This document shows, in pieces, positions 1 through 9,591 of a stretch of DNA of 64,000 bases. Under the pieces are notes generated by a model. That model saw only the letters and a program-made list of their open reading frames with translations, did not search any database and was not told the origin of the DNA. Made by a program: the position numbers and the translations under genes. The first letter of the stretch is position 1. Each line of letters begins with the position of its first letter. The stretch is from RYN-230 sp036497945 (lineage in GTDB: Bacteria > Actinomycetota > Actinomycetes > Streptosporangiales > Streptosporangiaceae): contig DASXIN010000090.1 in assembly GCA_036497945.1 (NCBI GenBank), positions 1 through 64,000 of the forward strand. Direction: 5' to 3'.

Positions 1-1295
1 GAACCCTTGGCCTGCTGGAAGGCCAGGGTCCGCCGCCTCCCGGCCGGCCCCCGGGCAGTGATGTCAACGTGCTGAGACTGTGGATACGGGCCAGCGCCGA
101 CCCGATCTGCAGCCGGAACCAGCTCCTGCCACAGCTGCGCACGATCGCCGGCTCGCTCATTGAAGAGCCCTCGTTGTGGCGAGTAGCTTCCACCGCATGG
201 CTCCTGGACGAATCCGACCTGGCGATCACCTGGCTGCAAGACGCCATGCGGCGGCTCCGGGCTCCTGGCGTGCGGGGCACCAGCGGCGGGACCCTGACCG
301 CGCTGGGGTGGGCCTATATCGACACCGGGCGCTGGGAAGAGGCGCTGGAGGTTGCTGCCGAGGCCGCCGGCTTGGCCGAGACGAACCAGATGGAAATCGT
401 CGCTGCGTCTGCTGACGTGATCACCGCCACCGTCCTGGCCCTGCGCGCCGACTCCAGCGCGGCACGCAGACACGCCGCCAGAGCGCTCGCCACCGTCGAT
501 CCGGCCGAATGCGGGCTTGTGGCCGCCCGGGCCCGTCGTGCCCTCGGCGTCGCGGCTCTCGCCGACGGCAGTTACCTCCAAGCGTTCACCCAGCTCCGCG
601 GGCTGTTCAGCGACGACGGCACGCCGCTGCACAACTACGCCTCCTACCTGGGAGTGGCAGATCTCGCCGCCGCCGCGGTCCGCGCCGACCGGCGGATGGA
701 AGGACAAGACGTCATCGAGCACGCACTCAGCCACCTAGACGGAACGGCTTCTGCCCGGCTCGAGCAGCTCACCGCCCGCGCCCGCGGCCTCCTCGCCGGT
801 CTCGACGGGGCTGAAGCCCATTTCGCAACGGCGCTCGCCGACCCCGCCGGGGACCAGTGGCCCTTCGAGCGGGCCCAGCTTCGCCTCGACTACGCCGAAT
901 GGCTGCGGCGGCGCCGCCGGATCAACGACGCCAAGCCCGTCCTGACCGAAGCCCGGGGCACCTTCCGGCGGCTAGGTGCCCGGTCTTGGGCGCAGCGCGC
1001 CCAGGCCGAGCTCAGAGCGTGCGGGGTTGCCGTTACCGGCGCGCCCGGCGAACGCGATGCCCTGGGGGAGCTGACTCCCCAGCAACGCCAGATCGTCCGC
1101 CTGGCCAGCGATGGCCTGACCGACCGCGAGATCGGCGACCGGCTCTTCCTCTCACCGCGCACGGTCGGCTCGCACCTGTACCGGTCCTATCCCAAGCTGG
1201 GGGTAGCCAGCCGCCACCAGCTACGCGACGTCATCGCCCTCACCAGCACGCCAACGCCAGCACACGAAAGCACCGGAAGCGAGACCCTTCTATAA
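1..1295 (+). CDS. LuxR-family transcriptional regulator, C-terminal part (5' end outside window)
   Basis: The frame is open from the first base of the window, with no stop before the GTG at 69, so the gene most likely starts upstream of the window and only the last ~430 codons are seen. The visible protein is an alpha-helical, TPR-like region (TAR, ARRAL and EAR repeats) followed by a C-terminal LuxR/GerE helix-turn-helix in the last ~80 residues (LTPQQRQIVRLASDGL...REIGDRLFLSPRTVGSHLY). This is the tail of the large MalT/LAL-type ATP-binding regulators, whose AAA/STAND ATPase would lie to the left. It closely resembles the truncated regulator at 33703-34593, and the two may be paralogues. 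The target genes cannot be told from the sequence. Confidence 0.85.
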   Translation, partial: TLGLLEGQGPPPPGRPPGSDVNVLRLWIRASADPICSRNQLLPQLRTIAGSLIEEPSLWRVASTAWLLDESDLAITWLQDAMRRLRAPGVRGTSGGTLTALGWAYIDTGRWEEALEVAAEAAGLAETNQMEIVAASADVITATVLALRADSSAARRHAARALATVDPAECGLVAARARRALGVAALADGSYLQAFTQLRGLFSDDGTPLHNYASYLGVADLAAAAVRADRRMEGQDVIEHALSHLDGTASARLEQLTARARGLLAGLDGAEAHFATALADPAGDQWPFERAQLRLDYAEWLRRRRRINDAKPVLTEARGTFRRLGARSWAQRAQAELRACGVAVTGAPGERDALGELTPQQRQIVRLASDGLTDREIGDRLFLSPRTVGSHLYRSYPKLGVASRHQLRDVIALTSTPTPAHESTGSETLL

Positions 1296-1676
1296 CTCTC
1301 TTTAACTCGTTTCCCTCGACCCGGCAAGCGCGCACGTCCGCGGCCCCGAAACCTGGTACCCCGGTTACGACGGCGACGAGCTGGCCACCTGGGTTCGCGC
1401 CACTGAAGGGCCGGGACCCAGCCAAGGCAAAGGAGCACAGGCACAGCGTGGAACTACCGCCACTTGCCTGGATTCCGGCGCAACTGGCAAGTACCTGCAG
1501 GGGCTGTGACCTGCGGCAATAGGCGCCGGGGACCTGCTGCTGATTGGGCGGCATTGTGCGGCGCCGCTGACGTCTGCGGCTACCCGCGCAGCGTGACGGA
1601 CCTCGACCCGGGCCGCGGGCGACGGCGCTCTAGGGCATGGATCGGGCCAGGCCGCTGGAACATGACCGGGGCGCGG
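1296..1676. other. Intergenic, no gene recognised
   Basis: These 381 bases lie between the stop of the LuxR gene and the stop of the MDMPI-type gene, which converges from the right. The open frames here have no recognisable protein and poor starts. No clear terminator hairpin was found. Confidence 0.5.
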
Positions 1677-2348
1677 CTACTCGATGATGTTCCGGGCGGC
1701 CGGCCCGAAGATCGTCAGATGGTCCAGGAGGGGGGCAGGGTCACCGGACCAATCAAGGCCTGCCAGCTGTGCCCGGCTGCGGCGCCCCAGCCGCCAGCGG
1801 AAGGCTTCGAACCGGCTGGTCGTGAGCCGCAGCTCTGTCCCGTTGTCCGGCCCGGCCCGGAACTCGGCGTCCTCCACCGCCACTCGCAGGGGAACGGGGA
1901 GCCGCAGCCGGGTGAGCAGCCAGCCAGCGCTCTGCCAGACGACCCCGGCATCCCGGGCTCCCGGCCTGCTCACAGCTCCGCGGATGTCGTGCTCGTGGGA
2001 GGCGATGTCGATCACTGTGGGCCACGCCCCGATAGTGCCGACGAGCCGTTCGGACTGCGGCGCGACTTCATCCCACACGGCGAGGATCCCCGCCAGATCA
2101 TGATCTTTGAACCGGGCTACCTGCGCGGCTGTCTCCCGTTCAGTAGGAATCCTGGTCAGGCAGCCCGCCAGCACATCCTGGGAAACCGCGGTCAGGTGAG
2201 CCACCACCTCCCGGACCGACCAGGCGGGGCACGCCGGGACCCGGGTCGCCAGCGCTGCGCCATCGAGCTCAGACAGCAGCTGGGTCAGGCGCTCCCGCGT
2301 ATCGCGATACAGCCAGGACAGATCCGGATCCGCTGCATAGACGGCCAC
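1677..2348 (-). CDS. Maleylpyruvate isomerase-family (MDMPI) mycothiol-dependent fold protein
   Basis: The 223-residue protein begins with a DinB/MDMPI four-helix domain (TRERLTQLLSELDGAALATRVPACPAWSVREVVAHLT pattern). It has the family's Pro-Ala-Trp-Ser-Val-Arg-Glu-Val-Val-Ala-His-Leu core near residues 40-52 and a later histidine pair (SHEHDIRGA) typical of the metal site. The C-terminal ~80 residues form the small MDMPI_C-like domain. Family members are metal-dependent enzymes that use mycothiol, the thiol of actinobacteria, but most are of unknown substrate. The gene stands alone on its strand. It is not close to an aromatic ring-cleavage operon, so a true maleylpyruvate isomerase role is not supported. 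Confidence 0.85.
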   Translation of the reverse strand: MAVYAADPDLSWLYRDTRERLTQLLSELDGAALATRVPACPAWSVREVVAHLTAVSQDVLAGCLTRIPTERETAAQVARFKDHDLAGILAVWDEVAPQSERLVGTIGAWPTVIDIASHEHDIRGAVSRPGARDAGVVWQSAGWLLTRLRLPVPLRVAVEDAEFRAGPDNGTELRLTTSRFEAFRWRLGRRSRAQLAGLDWSGDPAPLLDHLTIFGPAARNIIE

Positions 2349-2728
2349 GACCGCACTTTACGCTTCGGGGATGGCACGGCCTCGACGTCCTGGGCGGGAT
2401 GCCCGGCTATCTGGCGGGCCCGGCGGTGTGGCCCGTGGCCAGGCGTGGTGGTCTTGCACGACGGGTTCGGTATCGGCCAGGCTGTGCGTGAGCAGGCGGA
2501 CTGACTGACTGGCCGATGCCGGGTATCTCGCCTTGTCCGTCGGCTGTCCTCCGCAAATCCCTTAGCTGCGTTCCGGCACGAGCCATGTTACGGCCGCGCC
2601 GGTAAGGGTACGGGCGCTATGACGGCCACTGAGGTGCTTCCCGGTACTACGCTCTCTGAGCGGCAGAATGCGCAGCTTCAAGAGCCATCGCTGGGATAGG
2701 ACCACTCGGCTCACCAACCGTATCAATA
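2349..2728. other. Intergenic, no gene recognised
   Basis: This ~380-base stretch lies upstream of the MDMPI gene (leftward) and of the weak ORF at 2729. It must hold the MDMPI promoter. No convincing protein, RNA or repeat was recognised. Confidence 0.4.
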
Positions 2729-3043
2729 TTGACCTTTATGGGCCTATCCTGTGACGATCAGGATCACGGAGTAACTGCCGATGATTTCGCCTGGGATGTG
2801 TTGCCTGAGCCGCAGTACCTGCGCTTCGTCTCTCCGGAAGTCGCCGATACTGGCATGGAAGTGGATGCGGAGCGGGCAGCACCCACGTTCGAAGCGTTCC
2901 TTGGCCTGGCAATGGTCCCCGGGCATCCTGCGGCAGTTCTTGCAGCACCAGTCGCCGCAACTCGGGTTATGGCCCCGGCCGACGCCCAGTGCACCACCCT
3001 GCTCGCCGCCGCTGGCATCACTAGCGAAAGCCTGTGGCCTTGA
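2729..3043 (+). CDS. Hypothetical 104-residue ORF, doubtful
   Basis: This frame gives a mildly acidic 104-residue product with no domain I recognise. Competing frames on both strands cover the same bases, and the local composition is less biased than in the surrounding genes. It sits just upstream of a decayed winged-helix gene tail, so it may be part of the same degraded locus. I list it only because nothing better explains the stretch. Confidence 0.2.
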   Translation: MTFMGLSCDDQDHGVTADDFAWDVLPEPQYLRFVSPEVADTGMEVDAERAAPTFEAFLGLAMVPGHPAAVLAAPVAATRVMAPADAQCTTLLAAAGITSESLWP

Positions 3044-3073
3044 TGAACGGCCTCCTGCCCCCTACAGCGCAGC

Positions 3074-3313
3074 CAGATGATCTATGACCAGCGGCGACTC
3101 CGGCTCACCGGGCTGATCCGGCGGATCGGCCACACCTACCGCTACGTCCTGACCCCGACTGGATCAAGGTCGCGGCTTCTACACCAAGCTGCACAACCGC
3201 CTGTTGCGCCCCTGCTCGCCGGCCAGTCCCAGGCGCCCACAGAACTTACGGCCGCCCTCCGCACCATCGACCAGCATGTCGACAGCTACTTCGCCCGCGC
3301 GCGGCTCACCTAG
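3074..3313 (+). pseudogene. Relic of a winged-helix-like hypothetical protein, C-terminal tail only
   Basis: The frame starting at 3077 reads QMIYDQRRLRLTGLIRRIGHTYRYVLTP, then loses sense, and recovers at LLAGQSQAPTEL...ALRTIDQHVDSYFARARLT. The missing middle (FYTKLHNRLLRP) is intact in another frame at 3177-3212. One base missing near 3161, one near 3176 and one near 3212 would restore a continuous reading, and together they add up to one codon. From memory, this pattern matches the C-terminus of long actinobacterial hypothetical proteins with a winged-helix-like tail. Those proteins are several hundred residues long, so the 5' part is absent here. It is either a decayed gene or a fragment with sequencing indels. 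Confidence 0.65.
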
Positions 3314-3521
3314 GCCGCGTGAAATTTGACACAAACGTTCAGCACCTAGCGACCAAGGATCGCCGCCTGTTCAATAACGGCTCGCCAGGATGTATCTCGC
3401 GGGCTACTCGGGACCTCTGACACCTTGACACGTCCGAATGCTCGCCGTGTAGTAACTGTATCCGGGTATACGGGGCCGGTCACTGCCTGAAGCGACGGCG
3501 GTGAAGCATGGGGGGGGTACC

Positions 3522-6281
3522 ATGCCTTTCGAGGCGAGAGCGCTGGTGCCATTGGGGGATCATGCGCAGGCGGTGCACCTGGCTTTCGACGACGCCGCCG
3601 AGCCGGAGTTGACTCTCTTTGATGTAGCTGAGGACAGCCTGCCGACCGAGGGCCTAGCCGCTGCCCTCGTGCGCAAGAACCGGCGTCCGATCTGGCTGCG
3701 GCTCGGCTCGCAGGATCGCGACCCTGGCACGTTTCTCGTTTCGCTTGCGACCTCGGCGGCGCGTTTCGGTGCGGCAAACGGGACGTTGGAGTTGATGCGC
3801 GCGAAGCCAGGTCCCGTATACGGATGGCCGTCCCTGTTCGCCAGACTTGGCGCCGAGATGGGTGGGCGGCTGAGCGAAGGCGGCGCCCTCGTGCTTGAGA
3901 ACGTCCAGCATGCGTGGGACCGAACGGCCACCTTCACCCTGCTGAGCACCGAACTGCTCCCGGCTCTGGCTCGTGCCGTCCCGTGTGTGCTCGTCGCTTG
4001 CGGCAGCCCACCGCACGGCGTGCCTGGCGCATGGATTCGGCGGTCAGGCGACGACCTAAGCCTGCCGCTTGCCGCGGCGCGGCGGGCTCTCGATGAAATC
4101 GGTTTGCCCCTGTCACGCCAGGCGTACAAACGGGTGGCGGCGCTGGCAGCGCGGCCGGCTGTACTCGCCGCGATCCGCGCGGCACGGTGCTCTACCGGTC
4201 CCCGCGCTCTCGCGAGCGTGCTCGAACGAGCACACGGCGAGGAGGATTTGCTCACGCAGCTTGCCGGGGTGGTCCTCGCTGGTACCAGCGAGGACGGCCG
4301 CCGCGCACTCGGGCTTGCGCTGCGGGTCGAATACACCCACCCGGCGATGACATCGGCCGTAACCGGCGAGAGCGAGCTACCGCCAGGCCCCTGGATCCAG
4401 TCGCTTGAGGATGGCTGGTCGCGCGTCAGAAACAATTGGCGCGATCCCCTGCGCGCCGCATTGGGCCAGCCGTCCATGCCAAGCCGCAAGACGTTGCACA
4501 AGGCAGCGGACTGGCTGCTCCAGGCTGGGGAGGGTGACGAGGCGATCTCTGTTTACTTCACGCTCGGTGATCATGACTGTGCCGCGCGAGCGATCTCCAG
4601 CCGGGCGGAGCGTCTCGTCGATCTCGGCCGGTGGCAAGCCCTGGAGGACTGGCTCGACCGGTTGCCTCCCGGCGTGTCTGCTGTTTACCCGAACTTCGAT
4701 TACATGCGCGCCGAGATGACGGCGGCCCGGGGTGACTCGGTCACCGCGGGCCGTTTGTACGACACGGCAGCGGCGCGGTATGCCGATCGTAATGACACGT
4801 ACGGCGCCTCTCGCAGCATGCTTGCTGCGAGCGCCGCCGCGGCGAACGGCGGCGATCTTGTTACAGCACGAGCGCGCGCACGCGCGGCCTGCTCGCTCGT
4901 GGAGACGGCCGGGGGGGCCAACGACGCCAACACTGGAATGGTCCGGATGTGGGCGGCCTGGCAGGAAGGCCGCGTGGCGCTCGTCGCCGGCGATACCGAC
5001 CACGCCCTCGCCTCGTTCGGCTGCGCTGCCGCGGCCGCCTCAGGCGGCGCCGCTGCCGAGCCGATACGGAAGGCGGGTCAGTTCGCCACGCGGGTGGCTG
5101 AGTTGCGCCGAGAGCAGGAATCGCACCGCGAGGCCGAGGCCGCGCTCAGCCGCGCCGAGCATCAGCTACTTGGTGAACTGCTTGCCTGTGTCCGGGCGCC
5201 CGGCGGCGTTCCAGGAGGGGACGGCTGGTCAGACGCGCCCGTCGTGCTTAAGATGCCCGGGCTGGCCGAATCTGGCGAGACGGGAGCCGTGGGGCGGTGG
5301 TCGTGGACGAGGCTGCACGGCCTGGTGCACGGCAGGCATGCCGGCGGGGCGCATGTCAACGGCTCCAATGGAGCGGCGCTTCCGACGAACGCCGATGAAT
5401 CACCCGTTTTCCCTGCCGTCCAGTTCGCCGAGATGGCCGAGCCATCAAAAGGTGCCTCGCCGCGTCACGCGGCGCCGCGCCGTACGGCGCTGGGTCGTGT
5501 CTCGCACGCAGTTCATGCCCAGGCAGAGGTCTCCGTCCACCTGCTCGGCCCCATGAGCGTCATCGTCGACGACGTTCCCATTGAAGAGTGGTCAAGCGCG
5601 CGTACCCGTTCGCTGTTCGGCTACCTGCTGACCCACCGCCAGCCGTGGCCTGCGCGTGAGGTGCTGATGGAGGTGTTCTGGCCGGAGAAGTCGCCCAAGG
5701 CCTCGAGGAACAGCCTCAACGTCGCCGTCCATGGCTTGCGGCGGGTGTTGAGCGAGGCCAAAGACGTCCCGGTCATCGTCTATTCCGGTGGCACCTACCG
5801 TCTGCACCCTGACGTGCACCTATGGCTAGATGTCGAGGAGTTCGACAAGCTGGTCGAACGGGGTCGGCTCCATGAGGACGTGGGCGAGACCGACCAGGCG
5901 ACGGCCACGTACGAATTTGCCACCGGCCTTTACCGCGGCGAATTCCTGGCGGACGACCCCTATGACAACTGGGCGGCGCTGATCCGTGAACGTCTGCGCC
6001 TCGCGAACCTCGACACGCTTGGACGGCTCAGCAACCTCCACTTCAATGCCGGGCGATACGGCGCCTCCGCAAACCTCTGCCAGCGCATCATCGAACAAGA
6101 TCCTTGCCGGGAGGACGCGTACCGGCGGCAGATGCGCTGCTACAGCAGGCAGGGTCAGCCACACCTGGCGCTGATCCAGTACCGGGCATGCGTCCGCGCG
6201 CTCGAGAGTGAACTAGGTGTCGAACCTGATTTGGCGACGGTCAAATTGCACAACCAACTTCGGCACCATGAGCCGGTGTGA
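3522..6281 (+). CDS. Large BTAD/SARP-type transcriptional regulator with TPR region
   Basis: The ~919-residue protein has three parts. Residues 1-300 are an ATPase-like region without a readable Walker A loop, so probably degenerate. The middle is helical and TPR-like, as in MalT-type regulators. From about residue 670 there is an OmpR-like winged helix (VHLLGPMSVIVDDVPIEEWSSARTRSLFGYLL), followed by a bacterial transcriptional activation domain to the end (YRGEFLADDPYDNWAALIRERLR, and CREDAYRRQMRCYSRQGQ..ALIQYRACVRALESELGVEPD). These are the hallmarks of AfsR/SARP-like activators. I start it at ATG 3522 because a run of seven G lies five bases upstream; GTG 3501 is an alternative. The two small genes that follow may be its targets. 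Confidence 0.9.
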   Translation: MPFEARALVPLGDHAQAVHLAFDDAAEPELTLFDVAEDSLPTEGLAAALVRKNRRPIWLRLGSQDRDPGTFLVSLATSAARFGAANGTLELMRAKPGPVYGWPSLFARLGAEMGGRLSEGGALVLENVQHAWDRTATFTLLSTELLPALARAVPCVLVACGSPPHGVPGAWIRRSGDDLSLPLAAARRALDEIGLPLSRQAYKRVAALAARPAVLAAIRAARCSTGPRALASVLERAHGEEDLLTQLAGVVLAGTSEDGRRALGLALRVEYTHPAMTSAVTGESELPPGPWIQSLEDGWSRVRNNWRDPLRAALGQPSMPSRKTLHKAADWLLQAGEGDEAISVYFTLGDHDCAARAISSRAERLVDLGRWQALEDWLDRLPPGVSAVYPNFDYMRAEMTAARGDSVTAGRLYDTAAARYADRNDTYGASRSMLAASAAAANGGDLVTARARARAACSLVETAGGANDANTGMVRMWAAWQEGRVALVAGDTDHALASFGCAAAAASGGAAAEPIRKAGQFATRVAELRREQESHREAEAALSRAEHQLLGELLACVRAPGGVPGGDGWSDAPVVLKMPGLAESGETGAVGRWSWTRLHGLVHGRHAGGAHVNGSNGAALPTNADESPVFPAVQFAEMAEPSKGASPRHAAPRRTALGRVSHAVHAQAEVSVHLLGPMSVIVDDVPIEEWSSARTRSLFGYLLTHRQPWPAREVLMEVFWPEKSPKASRNSLNVAVHGLRRVLSEAKDVPVIVYSGGTYRLHPDVHLWLDVEEFDKLVERGRLHEDVGETDQATATYEFATGLYRGEFLADDPYDNWAALIRERLRLANLDTLGRLSNLHFNAGRYGASANLCQRIIEQDPCREDAYRRQMRCYSRQGQPHLALIQYRACVRALESELGVEPDLATVKLHNQLRHHEPV

Positions 6282-6516
6282 ACGGGGGGAGCAGGCCACC
6301 CTGCAGCCTTGCGTGCGCGAGGCAACCCGGCGCGTGCATGCTTAATTTCGATATCTGCGGAATTAAGCGCACGCCCATGCGCCGATTAAGTGCGGCCCAC
6401 CAGAGTGAGCTTCATGGATCCCTGCAGCATCGGACACGGTCGGCGGGAAGACGCCGCAGGACCGTGCGAGAGCGGATTCAGTCCAGACCCATTCCCGAAG
6501 TAGGAAGGTGACCAGT

Positions 6517-6969
6517 ATGTCTGTACCCGGGTCCAGTCAAATCCAGTTCCCGTCCACCCTAAGTGCCGACTTCTCCGTCGACGCGGTGACCGACCCCGGT
6601 GGCGCCCCGGCAAATGTCCTCGACCTCGACCTGGGCTTCGCGGTCAATGGCCATATCGATTTCCCGAACTGGCTGGGGGGTACGGGAAACGTCTCTGTCT
6701 ACGCTGACCAGCACGGCGGCGGATACAACCAAAAGATTCTCACGATCGATATCACTCTCACGGCGAGCCCGACCGATCCACCGGCTCTCAAGACCTACAC
6801 GTGGACGCTGAACTATCCCGCCGACCTGCCAGCCGGATCGACGCCGCTTTCCGATCCTTCGCCTGCGCCGAGTTCGATGGTGTATAGCCTCACCGCCGTC
6901 TTCCTCTTCAACGGTGCGCCCTCGGACATCGCGGCGTTCGTGGACATGGGGGATTACATGATCAACTGA
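6517..6969 (+). CDS. Hypothetical beta-rich protein, ~150 residues
   Basis: The ATG at 6517 has a good ribosome-binding site (AGGAAGG, 8 bases upstream). The product has no transmembrane segment and no evident signal peptide. It is rich in alternating hydrophobic/polar strands, Gly, Pro and Asp (for example LDLDLGFAVNGHIDFPNWL and KILTIDITLTAS), which suggests an all-beta fold. I do not recognise the family. It lies 235 bases after the BTAD regulator and about 120 bases before the helix-hairpin-helix gene, all on the same strand, so the three may form one unit. Confidence 0.75.
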   Translation: MSVPGSSQIQFPSTLSADFSVDAVTDPGGAPANVLDLDLGFAVNGHIDFPNWLGGTGNVSVYADQHGGGYNQKILTIDITLTASPTDPPALKTYTWTLNYPADLPAGSTPLSDPSPAPSSMVYSLTAVFLFNGAPSDIAAFVDMGDYMIN

Positions 6970-7087
6970 GCTCGTCGATCTTCTTCGCGAGTTCCAGCAG
7001 CAAGAGTCTGACACAGTGGCGGGGCTCGGGCATGGCTGCCGCAGCCAGCCCGGGCCCCTGACCGAAAGTACAGACGGGAGATGGAGC

Positions 7088-8107
7088 GTGTCCGGGGAGA
7101 CAGCCGGGACCGCCAACGGCTCTGCGCGTGACGATCTGACTCGCATCGCCGGGCTCGGACAGGACATCGCACGCCGACTCGATGAGGCGGGCATCAGGAC
7201 ATACGCGGAGCTTGCCGGTTGTTCCTTCGGCGAGATCGCGAAGGCGCTACCCGGCGCCGGTCCGCCCCTTTGGAGATCTATCAACGGCTGGCGCCACAGG
7301 GCTCAGGAATTTGCGGGGAGAACCACGATGCCACCGGAACGCGACGGTCCTGCGGCAGGAAACGGACAGCACTACGAAAGCTTCATCGTCCGCGTGCTGC
7401 TCAACGACGATGGCTCAATCCGCGACACCAGGATGGAGCACATCGGGACCGGCCGGGTGAAGCGATGGGCCGACTGGGATCACGACGCGATGCTGGGCTT
7501 TATTAAGGAGGCTGCTGGCCCCACTGCCCCTCCCGTGCTGCTCTCGGCGCCGCTAGGGCCACTCGACGCGGAGCCGCCTCCGGAATCCGTGCGTGAATCA
7601 GTCGCCGAACCGAGCGTGACCAGCCAGGTCCGCCCCATCAGCCAGCCACCCGTCACCGCAAGGGCGGCGCCGACGACACCATCGCCGTTGTCCCAGCCCG
7701 AAGCATCCCAAGCCGCGGACGGCTCCCCGGCCGCGGACGCCTCGCCGCCCGGGCTCCTCGCACCGATCGTTAGCTTGCGACTGGATCGCACGCTGCTCCG
7801 CGCGGCGCAGCCTTTCGAGGTGACCCTGGGCCTGGACCTGACCGAAGTGGCACCGCAAAGCGACCGGCTCATCTATAGCGCGGTGATCGTAGCCAGGCAG
7901 CTCGGGGGAAGATCCGGCAGAACCCTCGCCAGCCCGCGCGGATTGCTGACAGTAGCGGGCACCACAACCATCACGATTGATGCCGGAGGTCTTCCACCCG
8001 GCATCTACCTCTTGGAGGCCGCGGTAAGCCTGCGAGCAGCAGGCGCCAGCCGTGCGGGCGTTGCCGCGATGACTGAGGGGATCATGCTGCAGATCCTGCC
8101 CTCCTGA
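7088..8107 (+). CDS. Helix-hairpin-helix protein with Pro/Ala/Ser linker and C-terminal beta domain
   Basis: GTG 7088 is chosen over the upstream in-frame start because a GGGAGATGGAG Shine-Dalgarno region precedes it. Residues ~15-60 carry a helix-hairpin-helix repeat (LTRIAGLGQDIARRLDEAG and YAELAG), similar to the DUF4332/RadA-type HhH. Residues ~95-140 form a short alpha/beta segment (FIVRVLLNDDGSIRDTRMEHI). A long Pro/Ala/Ser-rich linker follows, then a C-terminal beta-sandwich-like part (FEVTLGLDLTEV and GLPPGIYLLEAAVSLR). HhH modules usually bind DNA non-specifically or mediate protein contacts. No enzyme motif is visible, so the function is unknown. Confidence 0.8.
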   Translation: MSGETAGTANGSARDDLTRIAGLGQDIARRLDEAGIRTYAELAGCSFGEIAKALPGAGPPLWRSINGWRHRAQEFAGRTTMPPERDGPAAGNGQHYESFIVRVLLNDDGSIRDTRMEHIGTGRVKRWADWDHDAMLGFIKEAAGPTAPPVLLSAPLGPLDAEPPPESVRESVAEPSVTSQVRPISQPPVTARAAPTTPSPLSQPEASQAADGSPAADASPPGLLAPIVSLRLDRTLLRAAQPFEVTLGLDLTEVAPQSDRLIYSAVIVARQLGGRSGRTLASPRGLLTVAGTTTITIDAGGLPPGIYLLEAAVSLRAAGASRAGVAAMTEGIMLQILPS

Positions 8108-8136
8108 GGCGGCGGCCCATGCGTGCTGCGACGCGA

Positions 8137-8418
8137 TCAGGCGGGTGTTCCATCCCAGTCAATGCCGTTGTTGCTGAGCCACTGCCGCGCTTCGCTAGAC
8201 AGGTCGGGGGAAGGCGACGGATTGACCTCGATGCCGGTCATCCGCATGCCGCCTTTCGCGCCGATATGGACGACTCTGTCGTCGCCAGGCTCGAGGACGA
8301 GGCGTTCGAACTCCGGGGGCCACCTCAGCAGGACACGCCGCCCACAATCCGGACAGACCCATTCCTCCGTGCCAGACTCCGCGCAGCCGTTAAGAATCAT
8401 CTCGTGTGTCTCTCGCAC
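8137..8418 (-). CDS. Small zinc-ribbon protein
   Basis: The product is ~93 residues with a CPDCGRR knuckle near its N-terminus (EEWVCPDCGRRVLLRWPPEFERLVLEPGDD), followed by a basic/aliphatic strand region. A second Cys pair is not evident; one upstream Cys (NGCAE) could complete a three- or four-ligand site. I prefer GTG 8418 because a GGATGGG ribosome-binding site precedes it; the frame is open to 8448. It converges with the helix-hairpin-helix gene. The function is unknown. Small ribbons of this kind often bind nucleic acid or serve as metal-binding adaptors. Confidence 0.65.
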   Translation of the reverse strand: MRETHEMILNGCAESGTEEWVCPDCGRRVLLRWPPEFERLVLEPGDDRVVHIGAKGGMRMTGIEVNPSPSPDLSSEARQWLSNNGIDWDGTPA

Positions 8419-8937
8419 TGATGTCACCCATCCAGGCATCCGGGGCACTGTCGGGCGTGTTACCCCAGCGAACGCCGGTTCGTCACCAACTCAGCAAGAT
8501 ACCCGCTGCCAGGCTGCAAACGTTACGCCGCGCCGCAACCTGTCGCCGCGACCGTCCCAGAGCAACATCGCCCGTGCCCCCCGAACCGCCCGCGCCGCCC
8601 GCGCGGCCAGGAGGCCACCGCGCCGCGCGTTCAACCGGGGACTGTGAGCGCGGCGGCACGTGTCAACGCGGCACAATTTTGGGCAGATAACCCGAATACG
8701 AGCGTTTGAGGGCGCGTCACGGCCACCCGCCCGTGGCTCATGGGCGCGGCGGCCCGCCGGCCGGGCGGGCCGGCCTCGAGCTCACCACTACCGCCCGTGC
8801 CTGCCTTGAGCGGGTGCATCAGTACCGGTGCAGCCAGTTCGGGGCCGCCATCACAGGAGCCGGGTAATGTCGGCGAAGAGCCGCAGATCAAGCGCGCTCC
8901 GTCCTGCCCAACTGCGCGCTCGACCTGTGGGGAGGCT
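8419..8937. other. Intergenic, no gene recognised
   Basis: This ~520-base stretch separates the zinc-ribbon gene from the EVE-domain gene. It contains G/C-rich low-complexity sequence (around 8740-8775) that opens long but meaningless frames on both strands. It must contain the promoter of the zinc-ribbon gene. No further feature was seen. Confidence 0.4.
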
Positions 8938-9372
8938 TCACCCATTCTCGGGTGGCAGGGGCTCGAGGCGCGGGGCGGCTCGCGCGGTCAGGGCCGTGGC
9001 GACGTCCGGCGGCACCGGCACGTTCGAGCCCTGGAAGCCGCGGAACGGGCGGAACGATCCGAGCTGGGCGTCCTCGAGCAACTCCGACCTGAGTAGTGGC
9101 GGGCGGATGCGGTAGTCGAACCGGATGTCGGTCCGCCACCGAAAGTGCGCAGGGTCAGCTGGCTGAACGGGGTGCTCGTACGTCTCGGACACGATCGTCG
9201 CAACGTAGTAGATGCCAGGGGCTCGCGGCCCCACGACCTGCAGCCAGACCCGGTCGCCGACCGCCATCCGGTCCCGGTAGCGGGGCGTGCCCCACCACTG
9301 CTCCCGGGAGGCGGCTACCGAGGCGTCCAGGTCGTAGTGCCGGGGGTTGCCCTCAAAGATCCAGTCAGCCAT
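8938..9372 (-). CDS. EVE domain-containing protein
   Basis: From ATG 9372 the product is ~144 residues and begins MADWIFEGNPRHYDLDASV. It continues with EQWWGTPRYRDRMAVGDRVWLQVVGPRAPGIYYVATIVSETYE, the layout of the EVE/PUA-like fold, in which an aromatic cage reads modified bases in nucleic acid. Family members are small modified-base readers, often found as stand-alone genes or next to restriction and defence genes. No restriction or defence partner is adjacent here. The frame is open 43 codons upstream, but the conserved start of the domain coincides with this ATG. Confidence 0.85.
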   Translation of the reverse strand: MADWIFEGNPRHYDLDASVAASREQWWGTPRYRDRMAVGDRVWLQVVGPRAPGIYYVATIVSETYEHPVQPADPAHFRWRTDIRFDYRIRPPLLRSELLEDAQLGSFRPFRGFQGSNVPVPPDVATALTARAAPRLEPLPPENG

Positions 9373-9591
9373 GGCTTCCCAGGCTAGGGCCAATCCTACG
9401 GAGTGTGCTTGGGCCGCTCCGCGGGTGCGTCGGCCTCTGACGAACGTTGCGCTGCAGCGGCGAGCGCAATTCCCTTGGTCAGAAACGCTGGGGGCGCTCA
9501 CCGTCCCTCCCGCTTACGCTAGGAGATGGTGGTGGAGCCAGGGCCGTCGGGCAGGATGCGCCCTGGCCCGGCGTGTTGCGCCGGAAACGGC

